Shown: piece after piece, positions 1 through 12,141 of the stretch
Layout of the letters: every line of letters starts with the position of its first letter
How positions within the stretch are numbered: position 1 is the stretch's first letter
Translations under genes and position numbers: made by a program
Assembly: GCF_033439725.1 (NCBI RefSeq)
Contig: NW_026944384.1
Location: 1,054,001-1,118,000, forward strand
DNA from: Neurospora tetraspora
Taxonomy: Eukaryota; Ascomycota; Sordariomycetes; Sordariales; Sordariaceae
Reading direction: 5' to 3'
Length of the DNA: 64,000 bases
The notes under the pieces: model-generated
Told to the model about the DNA's origin: nothing
What the model saw: only the letters and a program-made list of their open reading frames with translations
The model's database searches: none

Positions 1-3000
1 GTCTATACTAATAACGCGGACTACCGTACGCCAGTCCGCGTTTATAGTATATTCCGTAATCCTATTAACCCTAATAATATTCGGGGATTGTCGGGAGTAA
101 CCTTCAATTAGGTAATTGAAAAGTATAAGCTCTAAATAGTCTATACGATAAGGGCTTAAATAGTGGAAAATATTAAAAAGATAAAAAAAAAGATAAAAGA
201 GAGGAAGAAGGAGGCGTCCTAAATTTTAAATATATTAGCGACGGATTAATTAAGGAAATCATAATAGAAGTATTAGTAAGAAGAGGAAGAAAGTATAAAT
301 ATTTATTCGATAGTAATTTCTACAAGTAAATCGACGGTCTAATTGGAATTGGGGATAAGGAGACCCTTTGCGCTATAAGAATTGCTAATTCAATACTGCT
401 TTTAAGGATGAACGAGAATTTCTTATATTATAAAGCTATTATTGATAAGTATTTTGCGACGGATAATATATCCTTAAATAAAATTATATCCGAAAATATA
501 ACGAAATTTTACGAAAAAGCTGATAAACCGCCAAAAACCAACGAATAAATTAAAGTAAAGCTCCCTTCTTAATACTAGTATTATATTAAGACGTTTAAAT
601 AGGAGGGCGTTAAGATATTACCCCCGATACGCTCTTATAAGTTCAAAATTAAATTCCGCCTTCGAGTTATCCCGTTAACAGTGTGAAATTGCCCGTTTAA
701 CCCCGACGAATTAAATATTATTAAGAAATAGATTAATAATAATTTAGTTAAAAGGTTTATCCGGCTATCCTAATTTGAGGCCTCTTTTCTAATTTTATTC
801 ATTAAGAAATTGGGAGGCGGAATTTGTATTTACATCGATTATAAAAGTATTAATAATATAACTTTAAAGTTTTACTATTTATTACCGTTAATTAAAAAAA
901 CCTTCGACGCTATTTATTAAATTAGAATCTTTATTAAATTTGATATTATCGCTACCTTTAACTATATTTACATTAAATAGGGCCATAAATAATAAATTAT
1001 TTTTATTATGTAATTCGGCCTTTTCGAATCCTTAATCTTATTATTTAATTTATAGGGCGCGCCGGATATTTTTTAGAATGATATTAACGATATTTTATCT
1101 AATACTTTCGACGTTTATATAACTATTTACTTCGACGATATTTTTATTTAGTCTAATAATGTTAAAGATTACGAATAATATTAACGATATCTTCGATTGC
1201 CTAATTCGGACGGGCCTTAGCGTTAATATCGATAAGTACGAATTTTATATCATACGAATAAAATATTTGGGTTTAAATATTACCCTAGGAGGTATTGAAA
1301 TAGACCCGGAAAAATTAAAGCTGTTATTAAGTAGGCGGCCTTAAAATTTAAAAAGTCTTTACAATCTTTCTTAGGATTTGTAAATTTCTATTAATAATTT
1401 ATACGAAATTTTTCTACTATAGTTATACTACTCTACGAATTTATTAAGAAGGACGCCGCTTAGATTTAGAATAATAGTTATTAATCCGCTTTCGAAATAT
1501 TAAAAATAACCTTTACTAAGGGTCCCGTATTGAGGATTTACAATTAGATCAAGAAGACGGTAATTGAAATACACGTATTAAATTAGGTTATAAGTAGTAC
1601 CCTATCCCAATACGGGGATAATAGCGTATTATATTTAGTAATTTACTTTTTAATTAAGTATATAGCCTAAAAATATAATTATAATATCTATAATCAAGAA
1701 TTCCTCGCTATTATTAAGGTATTAAATGAGTGGAGGTTAGAATTCGAAGGAATTTAATAGCCTTTCGATAGTTTAATGGATTATGAGAACCTATAGACTT
1801 TTACGTTTAATAAATAGTTTACTTAGCGCTATATATAGTAGTCTTAATTCCTATCCCGGTTTAATCTTTTAATTAAATATACGCCGGGCTTTAAGAATCT
1901 TCGCCTAAACGTGCTAAATCGCAAATTAAACGATTGCCCCGACGATGTAGAAGACGACCGATTTATAGTTAGAAAACGCCCGCTTTTAGACCTTTTATAG
2001 TTCGAAGACGGCTACTTCTCTAAGGAGGACCCTACTATTAATTTCTCTCTCTACTTATTAAATATAGACGATTTCGATAATAAATCTACTAACGACTTAA
2101 TTTATATTAATTATAAAACGTTTATCTTCTTATAAGAATTCTCTTTTTACTCTAGATCCCGCGTAATTCGAGAACGGTTATTTTTTATAGAGGACCCCGT
2201 AGCGGGGTTTTCCCTCTACTTATTAAGAATAAATAACTTCAATGATAAATTTACTAACGATTTAATCTACGTTAACTATAAAATATCTATTTTCTTATAA
2301 GAATTCGTTTTTTACTTAACGGACGAAATACGGCGCTAGTAGCTACCAATTATTAGAAAGGTTTTTTATTGCGCTTTTTCGGAATATTACGCCGTAAATA
2401 ATATTACGAAATAGCGGGATAGGGTAATTATCGACCTCTACAATAAGGAATTCTAATTTTACCTAATTAACCATTAATATAATTTTCCTGATATAAGCTC
2501 TTTCGGTCGTAATATTATATATAAACTCTTATAATACGAATTTTATTAAGAGGGGATATATAATAACGTAGGGACCTTTTATAAAGGCTACCTCCCTTAC
2601 GTAAAGATAAAATCGTTAAAGCGGGGTTTAGCCGGATATTTTAAGCCCGTAGCTATCTCTCTAACGCTATAGAGGGACGTATTTATCGACTATATTACCC
2701 CGCTACTAAGAAATACCTATTTTAACTAAAGCTTTAAATATATCGCCGTTATCGTCGACCGATTAATTAAGATACGGTATTATACACCTATAATAATTTT
2801 AAAAGCGGAGGAACTTATAGACCGTTTTATTGACTAAATTCTTTCGATTTATAATCTACCGGATAGTATCTTAATAAAAATATTTAATTTTGTTTCGTTT
2901 TTAATCTACCTTTTACGAAATGTTATTTATTATTCGTAAATTAACGTCCGCTTTCTACCCTTAAATTAATACTTAAACGGAATATATTAATATAACGATA

Positions 3001-4208
3001 GAATAATTCCCATAGCTTTATATTAATTAGGTATAGACGGATTAGGTAAAATAATTACCGATCGCGGAATTTATCAATAATAACGCTATATCGTCGTTAA
3101 TAACCATTTCCCCCTTCTTCGCTAATTATAATTATTACCTACGGATAGACACCGAGCCCTATATATAACCCCCCCCCCCCCGGATTTATCGCCGGCTTAA
3201 TTTGAGGAGTATTATAAAGTATCTAAATTAGCGGAGTATTTCTAATAAACTTAGGACTTCGTCGTCTAATACATCCGTCGGACTTAGGAGTAATCCGAAG
3301 ATAACGCTAATAAAAAATATATCGACTCTCCTAAATATTATCCTAATCATATAGCCCGGTTAAATATAATAAATTTCGCTAACAGTTAATTATATTTAAA
3401 ATTCTATTTATAATAGGAGGGCCCCTTCTACGTTATTTAAACGGAGAATTATACGGTATATTTCGTATTCTCGACTAATATAAAATATTCGCCGGTATTC
3501 TATATATTTATAGTATAATTATAAATCGGTAGAGGCCTTCCCGGCTAAAATACGTCGTTTAATATAAAGGTAAATAATGGACGTATAATAATTAGGACGG
3601 ATAATTATAAGGAATGGGAAGAATATGATTTTAAAAGGTGTATCGATTATGCTCAATTCGGCGGTAACTATTATTAGTATTATTACGTCGAATAGAAGGG
3701 CGACTACTAACTGACTTAGGAATTTAAGGATAACGTTATCGATTATCACGAAATACTCCAACGTTTCTACAACGAATTCCCCAATAAACCTATACTACTA
3801 AATATAGAGGCTATATTAACCGAACGAACTCTAGTACCGGCTACCGCTCTAATACTGGCCGCCGCTCCTATACCCCTAATACCCCCGAAAGGCCAGTTTA
3901 CTCGTATCGCTTAATAAACCGAGATTACCGCCGCCGTTATCGATATTACTTAGCTATTACCTAATACGGTTATAATTACGATAGGGCTAGAAAATAAATT
4001 TACAATATATAAAGAATAGGGATTAGAGATAGTATTCACGAGGATAGTAAGACGTTTAATAGATATTTAGTTTAATCGAATACTAAAGTCGGAGTTCGTG
4101 GATTATAATAAAATATTGGAAGGAGAGAGTCTAAAATGAATAATTCAGAGTATTATTACGTATATATATAAATTCGAAACTACTAGGGCTTCTTTTAAAG
4201 GGGGATAA
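1..4208 (+). mobile_element. Ty3/Gypsy retrotransposon fossil A, internal part (5' end outside window)
   Basis: Heavily RIPed internal region of a Gypsy-type LTR retrotransposon. Reading along the plus strand, one sees in order remnants of reverse transcriptase (about 630-1340; the thumb region around 1159-1344 still reads as protein), RNase H (about 1450-1850), integrase (about 1900-3150) and a C-terminal extension to about 3800. A purine-rich tract at about 4197-4208 precedes the 3' LTR, as expected for plus-strand priming. The order RT-RNase H-integrase places it in Ty3/Gypsy rather than Copia. It is old and broken by many changes. Its 5' LTR and gag lie before base 1. A run of twelve Cs near 3170-3181 is unusual in this otherwise AT-rich stretch. 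Confidence 0.85.
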
Positions 4209-4471
4209 TATTATAGGGTTAGCTTATAATATTCTTATACTATACTAACTACCTTATATACTATACCCAGAGTTGGTGCTATAGCCTAGAGCCATACACG
4301 CACTGGCCACATACACAGCAGTCACGTACAGTTGCACATGTGCGCGTACACGGACTGGTCTGCTAGGGCTCTCGCCCATATAGCCAGTCCTCCACGCATA
4401 CCTTCCTTTCCTCCCCTTCGTACAACAACGCATATCTTACCCTATACCGAACAGTGCCTCGCCCCGTGATA
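4209..4471 (+). repeat. 3' LTR of Gypsy fossil A
   Basis: This 263-bp segment follows the purine tract of element A and matches, in inverted orientation, the 263-bp segment at 6163-6425. Its start (TATTATAGGG) and end (CGTGATA) fit an original TGTCATAGGG...TGACA after RIP. It is GC-richer than its surroundings, so it escaped part of the mutation. Confidence 0.85.
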
Positions 4472-6162
4472 GGTAAGGTTTTAGGTAATCGTAATATAAA
4501 CCGTAGTTATAACTAGTATTAACACTATACTAAATTCTAAAATTTATTCCTTTAGCTACAAAGTACTAGAAATCCCAGCGGAATAATTATTACCTCCCTA
4601 ACTAAGAGCCTATTATACCGGAAACGTATAACACCCTCAATACCGAGTAACGTATAGTATTTGACCAGTTTATTAACCACTATTAAGCTATTCTCGACGG
4701 CCAAAGTCCCCCACAATTATTTATTCAAGTCGACGGTTGTAGTAGTCCTAGTAAATCCCATTTTATTCGATTACTATTTATTAAATTTAAGGAAATAGTA
4801 ACCCTCAACTACCTTCCCGACCCCGTTACTCGTACTACTCCTACCGGTATATTTACTACTAATATTAATAGGTCTACTATTTATTCCCTTCTATAGTTTC
4901 CATTTAGTATTAATAACTTAGTTAATTTATAAAGCTACAATCTAACCAATTTGTAAAATAAATTTAGGCTATTCAAGTATTTTATTATTAATAAAAAGTC
5001 CATATTAAGAATAAGGATTATATATTATATTGATAACCATCTCCGTTAGGCCTTTATCGAAAATTAGGGCAAAAAGTCTAATAGTACTAATATCCTTCTT
5101 TTTAAGGATTTCTTCCAATTAGTACCTATCGGTCAAAAGGCCCTATTTTACTAAGAACCCCCTCAATTTACCAATAATCCCAATACTCCCCTTAAAGCCG
5201 CTAGAAATGACAATACCGATAGACTCCCCAATAAAATAAAAGAATGAAGGTGTAAGAAAAAGGAAAGTAAATTAGATTTAGTATAGCGTAACGGCCGAGT
5301 TTATTACTTTGATTTCGACTAGAGTATTAAATTATAGTAAATTGTTTATTAATAAAGTAATAATTAAATTGAATTTCGTCGAATATTAGAAGGATTACGA
5401 AATAATACCCCTACCGTCGATAATTAGAGATTATTATCAACCCGTATTAAATACGTTTTACTAATTCCTAAATAATAACTTTTTAATAAAACTTTACAAA
5501 TTTACCCGATTAATACTATAGTTAATATATATAATTTTATTCATTTAGAGGCATTGAATAACCCGGCTATATTTATTATAGTTTACAATAACCCCCTTAG
5601 CGCTAAAGACGTCAATTACGTTAATACGGGTAATTTGTATAATAAATTTACTTTGGTAATAGGTAGTAAAGTTATATTTATAAAAAATCTTTGGATTGAA
5701 GTTGGTTTAATTAATGGCCCGATTGGTACAATTATCGATATTATATAGGATGCCAACTAGTAGTAGTATAATATTCAATAAATTATCCTATCTTTATCTA
5801 ATATTTTATATTAATATTATTGTAGTTTAGAAGCCGGAAATACTCCCTTTATTATATTCGTCAACTTTCTTATATACTATAGCCCTACTTATTTTAAAGA
5901 CTTTGAGTTAGAATATACAGATATTTAAAATCGAGAGTACGTTATATTTGTATTCCAGTTTAAACGGGATTTTATAAAAGGGGTTCGCGATTATATAAGA
6001 ATTTAATTCCCTTTAATAATTTTATATCCTATTACGGTATATAAAGTATAATGGTAGACGCTAGATTGGGTTATATGTGATATATAGAAAAAGGATTTTA
6101 TAGTTAATTTATTTTATACAGTTATTTCCTACGCCTATATTCTATAGGGTATTATATTCGAT
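4472..6162 (+). pseudogene. Helitron-type PIF1 DNA helicase fragment, RIP-inactivated
   Basis: PIF1-family helicases of Helitrons unwind DNA during rolling-circle transposition. The plus-strand translation (about 4620-6110) shows the family landmarks in order: a 'QLFIQVDG' Walker-A region with KS at about 4725-4770, an APTG-like block near 4830 (PTGI), a TIYSLLQ block near 4880, an IDEKS-like Walker-B region near 4985, a 'LLFKDFFQLVPIGQKALFY' block near 5095-5150, and a C-terminal block near 5665-5740 (IKNLWIEVGLINGPIGTI). A final motif near 5998-6050 corresponds to the FPL...YAIT.HK.QG signature. Stops throughout sit at former Gln and Trp codons, typical of RIP. The fragment is flanked tail to tail by Gypsy fossils A and B. 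No Rep domain is visible next to it. It probably belongs to the same broad Helitron group as the copies at 39-56 kb. Confidence 0.8.
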
Positions 6163-6425
6163 TATCACGGGGCGAGGCACTGTTGGGGGTAGGATGAGAT
6201 ATGCGTTGTTGTGCGGAGGAGAGGAAAGGAAGGTGTGCGTGGAGGACTGGCTATATAGGCGAGAGCCCTGGCAGGCCAGTCCGTACACGCGCACACGTGC
6301 AACTGCACGTGACTGCTATGCATGTAGCCAGTACGTATAGAGCTCTGGGCTATAGCACCAGCTCTGGGCATAGTATATGAGGCAGTTAGTATAGTGTAAG
6401 AATATTATAAATTAACCCTATAATA
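6163..6425 (-). repeat. 3' LTR of Gypsy fossil B
   Basis: A 263-bp copy of the LTR at 4209-4471, in reverse orientation and with the same length. On the minus strand it is preceded by a purine-rich tract (complement of 6426-6440), so it is the 3' LTR of element B. It keeps many CpA/TpG sites and is less RIPed than the internal region. Confidence 0.85.
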
Positions 6426-8335
6426 TTATCCCCCTTTAAAAGAAGCCCTAGTAGTTTCGAATTTATATATATACGTAATAATATTCCAAATCATTTATCT
6501 CAAACTCTTCTCGTAATCCTCCAACATCTTATCATAATCTATAAATTCCATCCTTAATACTCACCCAGACTAAATATCCATTAAACGTCTCGTAATCTTC
6601 GTAAATACTATTTCCAATCCCTATTCTTTATATACCGTAAACTTATTCTCTAGCCCTATTATAACTGTAACTGTATCGGGCAACGGCTATATAATATCGA
6701 TAACGGCGGCGGCAATTTCGTATTAAACTATACGGGTAAACCGGCGTCTTAAGGGTTCCAGTAATTCTAAAGCGGCGGTAAATACTAGAACTCGTCCAAC
6801 CAACATAACCTCGACGTCTAACAACATAGGTTTATCAGGGAATTCATAATAGAAACGCTAAAACATTTCCTCGCAATTAATAATATTATCCTTAAATTCC
6901 CAAGTCGGCTAATAATCGTCCTTCCATTCGACGTAATAGTACTAATAATAATTACCGCCCAATTAAACGCAATCGATAAACTTTTCGAAATCCTATTCTT
7001 CTTATTCCTTATAATTATCCGTCCTAATTATTATACACCCATTATTTACCTTTATATTGAATATTATATTTTAATTAAAAAGACCTCTACTAATTTATAA
7101 TTATACTATAAAAACGTAGAATATTAACGAATATTTTATATTAATCGGAAATACGAAGTATACCGTATAACTCTTCGTTCGGGTAACGTAAAAAGGGCCC
7201 TCCTATTACAAATAGAACTTTAAATATAATTAACCGTTAACGAAATTTATCGTATTCAATAAAACTATATTACTAGAATAATACGTGGGAGAATCAATAC
7301 GTTTTTTATTAGCGCTATCTTTATATCGCTCTTAGGCCCGACGGGTTTATTAAATAATAAAATCCCAAATTTATTAAAAACGGTCCGCTAATTCAAATAC
7401 TTTGTAATACTTTTTAAACTAGGCCAACGATAAGTCCGGAAATAACAGAATACAAAACTCGATACCTATCCGTAAATAATAATTATAATTAGCGAAAAAA
7501 GGAAAAACGCTTATTAACGACGATATAGTATTATTTCTAATAAATTCCGCGATTAGCAACTATTTCGCCTAATCGGCTTATACCTAATTAATATAAACTT
7601 ATAGAAATTATTGTATTTCTACGTTAATACGTTTTATTTAAGCGTTAATCTAAAAGTAAAAGGCTCAAATCAATTTGTAAATAATTAATAATCTTTTACA
7701 AAAAATAGCTTAAAAACATGATATAAATTAAGTACCACTATTGGATAGGATACTATTTAGTAAACTATAAGTCAAATAAATATAATCAATAAAATAATTT
7801 ATAAATTGCTCCGCTTCTGAAATTACCGTAGGTATATAGTACTATATTTTAATTAGTCGATCGACAACAATAATAACATATTTAAAGGTTGAGCCGAAAT
7901 ATATACTTCCTAATAGCGGGGTAATAGAATTAATGAATATATCCTTCTATAGCGTTAAAAAAACGGCTATAAATGTAAAATATCCAGTTAAACCTCGCTT
8001 TAACAATTTTATCTTCGCATAAAGGAATTAACTTCTATAGAAAATCTTTACGTCGTTATATGTCCCCTCTTAATAGAATTCGCCTTATAAAAATTTATAT
8101 ATAATATTATAACCGGGGTAACCTACGCCCAGGGAATTATATTAGCAGCTAATTAACTAAAATTAGAATTCCTTATCGTAGTAGCGGGGTAATATAATCG
8201 ATAAATACGTTCCTCTATAGCGTTAAAGAAATAGCTACAGGCTTAAAATATCCGGCTAAACCCCGCTTTAACGATTTTATCTTTACGGAAGGGAAGTAGT
8301 GTTAGTTATTATAGACTTAATATATATATAATAAT
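6426..8335 (-). mobile_element. Ty3/Gypsy retrotransposon fossil B, 3' part only
   Basis: Minus-strand sequence that parallels the 3' half of element A (its integrase and C-terminal part, corresponding to roughly 2400-4200 of A). The match ends near 8.3 kb in an AT microsatellite, so RT, gag and the 5' LTR are absent. It is broken and heavily RIPed. A roughly 110-bp segment occurs twice, at about 7910-8030 and 8180-8293. Confidence 0.75.
7910..8293. repeat. duplicated ~110-bp segment inside Gypsy fossil B
   Basis: Both units contain 'TAGCGGGGTAATA' followed by a 'CTATAGCGTTAAA' block and a 'CGCTTTAACRATTTTATCTT' block. The units lie about 7910-8030 and 8180-8293, separated by about 150 bp. 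Confidence 0.6.
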
Positions 8336-8389
8336 AATAATAGACTTATAACGGATTTACGGGCTTATATAATAATATATAGGTATAAA

Positions 8390-8840
8390 AATAAAATTTG
8401 TATTTCTATATATAAATACTATTTTTATAACCGGAGAAAAATTCCGGTCCGGAGAAAACCTCCGGCCAACAATAGGGATCAACCCTGAATAGAATCCGGA
8501 AGAAAATTCCAGAGTCCGAACTTCGAAGCTGAATTCCGGCCTCAACGTCAGTCGAACGAAGTCATACGTAACTCCATTGGAAAGAACGGAACATGACGTT
8601 TCCGACCGTACAAACGGTTTCGTCATATGACGACCATATGGAGTAGAAGTGAAGAAAGAAGTCCGAAAAGACTTCTAAATTCGGATTCGAATTCCGGACT
8701 CTACGGCTGACGTATGAGAATAACCAGACGACCGTTGGAATGATCCGAAAATGACAATTCTAAAGGTACAAACGGTTTTGTCACTCGCTAACTCATTAAT
8801 CCAAAAAGTCTATTCAAGGAAAGGGGAAAGAAATGTATTT
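8390..8840. other. higher-GC segment with a diverged internal duplication, no gene recognised
   Basis: This stretch has many CpA/TpG sites and clearly higher GC than its flanks, so it is largely un-RIPed. Two related units are visible, about 8515-8640 and 8690-8805. Each holds a GAATTCCGG block, a CCGTTGGAA/CCATTGGAA-like block, an 'AATGAC'/'ATGACG' block and a 'GTACAAACGGTTT' block in the same order. The minus strand is open from 8626 to 8357 (89 codons), but the peptide resembles nothing I know and the frame crosses the duplication. It could be old single-copy sequence or a non-autonomous repeat. Confidence 0.45.
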
Positions 8841-10985
8841 TAGATACTTATCGATATCTCCACCAATCTACCACTCTTCCCCACATTCTACAAACCATTA
8901 TGTTCGTCGTTGAACGCCCTACATTACCTTTTTGTATTTTATAATAATTAACTACTATTGGTCCTTTATAGTACGGTCGATTATACCGGCGTTTAGATTG
9001 ATTTCGATTAAGTAGTTTTATAGGTTTTAAATAATAATCTATATTATTTTATATCGGTTGTATTATCGGCGCCGATTTTTAAAAACTTTATTTTTAGCGG
9101 TAAATTTAATAATTGGTAGGATTAAGTTACTACCCTATTTGGTTATTTTAATATTTGTATATAGTTTTCGTATTTGGAAAAAACCTTTGAACTTATCCTA
9201 ACCGTTCCCGTCGCCTATAGTAACTTTATTTTTTATTGTAGTTAAATAGAAGAAATCTGCTACGTTTCGTATATAGTTTAATATTATATTTTTTTCTAAT
9301 AATATTATTTTGAAACTTATTAACCTTATTGGCTACTTCATTATTTTTAACGGCTATAATTTTTCAAAGATTTAAGAATAATGTAAATTAGACTTCTTAG
9401 TTACTAAATGTTATCGTTATTTTACGCCCGATTCCTATAGTAGTTATCCTAACCGTCCTTTTTAATATATTTAATGCTAAAGCGATGTTTAAAAAGTCGT
9501 GTAAGATTACTTTACGTATTATTTAATTGTGTAGTAATATTAATATTTATAGTGAGGTTAGCAGTAAAGGTAAGTCCTACTTATCCTTCGAGAATGTAAT
9601 TAATATATTTAATAAAGATTATTAGGATTTAAATATTAAGATTAATTACTACTTACGTACAAATATCGAGAAGGTTATTAAAATATATATAATAGATATC
9701 GATAATTATAGGAAGGAATTTACAAATATATATAATATTTTATAAAGTAAATTGGTATATAGTATTAAAAATATTCTCGATAGCGCTCTAAAGAAGCGTA
9801 GTAATAACGACCCCGCCTTTATTAATAAAATTCTATTAAAAGTTATTTTACTAGCTATTTAGTATTTTAATTATAGTACTAGTCTCCTCAAATAAATAAA
9901 TAATTTACCAAGTTGCTTAGGTTATTTATATCATATTTAAGTAGTTTTAAATAAATTTATTATAAGTAAATTTTTTTTATATAAAATTGAAATCGTTCGT
10001 AAAGTAAAAGCTATTAAGGAAGTTCCGGTTATTGTTAAAATAAGTAAGCTAAATATTATTTTTAATATTATTGCTACCGCCTTCGAAAAGTATAAACGTT
10101 TTTTAGAAAATTCTAACCTCTACGAAGGAGAAGTAGTAGAGTAATTAAAAGTAGAATTATCGGATATACGCCGAGAACTTATCGAACTTTAAAAACCTTA
10201 TATCCGTTATATTCTTTTATCGGCGTCTACTATATACGCGCACTATATTAATATTGTATTTAATATTATTTTTCTTCGTATTATTTATTTTAGCAATATA
10301 TTACTTCGCAGTATATTTAATTTTATTAGTATATTAGATAAATCTAATACTATAGCTATTTATTCTATTAATTGTTTCGATACTATATTGACTATTCGCT
10401 TTCCGCGTCCTAATAGTATTATAGAGGATTAGAAATAAGATAATTCTCCGTTTAATTATAAACGTATATATTAAGATCCTCCTAAATTTAACGACAACGA
10501 TTACAAAGATAACAATAACGTTAATATTCGTTCGTTTCGTCGCGGCTATTATTAGGGATCTCCTCTATCCTCGCTATTTACCTTAACTACTTACTATTAT
10601 TCGGTTCTCGTATTAGAATATTTTAATTATCGGAAATAGTTTTCGGTAGTTATAAGATATGAAAAGGATAGTTCGTTAATAGTAAGGAAAGCGATAATTC
10701 TTATTCTTTATTTTATACTTGGTAATAATTTGAATAAATAGTAAATACTCTTCTCCTTTCGTCGAAGGGGAAATATTATAAGATATTCTAAGTAAATATT
10801 TAAATAGCCCACTATATTTTAGTACATACTCTATTAAATATAGGATTACTTTATCGAATAAAATATATTATATAAGAGTACTCTCCCTATTAACCTCCGT
10901 TAAGGTTAATTGGATTATTAATTTATATTATATTAATTTAACGTCTATTTTATTTATACTCTATAAAGTCGTATGCGAGGTCCCA
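8841..10985 (+). pseudogene. decayed long reading frame, unrecognised
   Basis: From about 9590 to 10450 the plus strand reads as one long polypeptide interrupted mainly by TAG/TAA at positions expected from RIP of Gln and Trp codons, so it was once coding. The remnant is rich in Asn, Ile, Lys and Tyr, with an Arg/Gly-containing stretch near 10,525-10,560. I do not recognise reverse transcriptase, integrase, transposase or helicase motifs. It could be a gag or accessory region of an element, or a duplicated host gene. Strand is inferred from this reading. Confidence 0.35.
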
Positions 10986-11904
10986 GGTTGAGGCTCTCGA
11001 TAATACTTGTCTTCAATTTCCTTTAACAAGACTATCGTCAACCGTTATACACTATTGCTCTATCTAGGAACCAATTGCTCACTCTATTATTCTATATTAG
11101 CATTACTTGTAAAGTATCGCATCGCGGAATAATTTAATTGATTATAATAGTAATTTAAAATATAAAGACGTAGAATAAAGCTTATATAATTAACCTTATA
11201 ATCATTCTCTAAGTAATTTAAATATAAAGGAAATAAAGTAATTTTCGTTATATAAAGGTAATAAATATAATTAATATAAAAATAGGGTAATATAATTATA
11301 AAATGGTAAAATAATAAAATAATAAAGTAATAAAGTGGTGAATTTAAATATGAAATAATTAAATTAATCACTATTATATAAAGGTAATAATTGCGGTTAA
11401 TATATAAATACAATAATGAAGTAATAAAGTAACTAATTTAAATATAGAATAAATAAAATAATAAATCTTAAAAAGATAAATAAAATTAATATATATATGT
11501 TATAATTCTTATTTAGAAAATTATCCATTTAAATAAAATAATAAAGAAATCCCAAATTGCTATATCTTTTATATAATATAGTATTTACAAATAATAATAG
11601 CTTAAATAAGTTAGGCCGTTATAAAGGCTATTATAATTAGTTTAAATATTAAAATTATAATATTCGGGCTCCTTTATAATTTATATTTTAATTCTTCATA
11701 CGTATATTCCTTACGTATAAACAATTAATTAGAAACCTTCTCTTTTTTTTCAAACCAACCCTCTTTATACTTTTAATAGTATTATTTGTTCGTAAATTAT
11801 AATATATTAAAGTAATTTTACTCTCCCCGTATTACAAAATTAAATAGAATATTTAATTTGAATATAAATAGGTAAAATAATTGTTTTAAACTAAAAAGGG
11901 AGAG
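10986..11904. other. AT-rich spacer
   Basis: Mostly A and T. A less mutated patch lies at about 10,975-11,060 (GAGGTCCCAGGTTGAGGCTC region). The minus-strand open frame at 11,087-11,413 is Tyr/Ile/Leu/Asn-rich low-complexity translation of AT-rich DNA and is not accepted as a gene. Nothing else is recognisable. Confidence 0.5.
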
Positions 11905-11945
11905 TGATAGTAGTCTTATTCCCTATACTAGTAACTATATACTAA

Positions 11946-12036
11946 GCGCCCGATGGGCACGGGGTCCTTCGCCTAGTTTCGGAGGGAAAACCGTACATAC
12001 TTCCGTCTGCCGGATAAAAACCGCCGCCCCTTGCCC
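11946..12036 (-). repeat. LINE 3'-terminal segment shared with the SINE
   Basis: On the minus strand this segment contains GGCGGTTTTTATCCGG, TATGTACGGTTTTCCC and GCGAAGGACCCCGTGCC in order. The SINE copies near 34,692-34,763 and 36,025-36,100 show GGAGGTTTTCATCCGG, TATACGGTTTTTCCG and GACGAAGGACCGCATGCC in the same order and spacing. Confidence 0.7.
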
Positions 12037-12141
12037 GACCGCGAGGCCGGCACCTGTGTTTCCTACCGTAGCGGTGCTCACCCACCGCTCGGTGAATAAT
12101 GACGTTAACGCATCGCCGATATCTTGCCATCGACCGATGTG

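Noticed and set aside
11087-11413. 108-codon Tyr/Ile-rich minus-strand frame
   Set aside because: Low-complexity translation of very AT-rich DNA without motifs.
11942-12130. 62-codon Arg-rich frame in the LINE 3' UTR
   Set aside because: Lies downstream of the stop codon and has no family resemblance. The region is the conserved non-coding LINE end.
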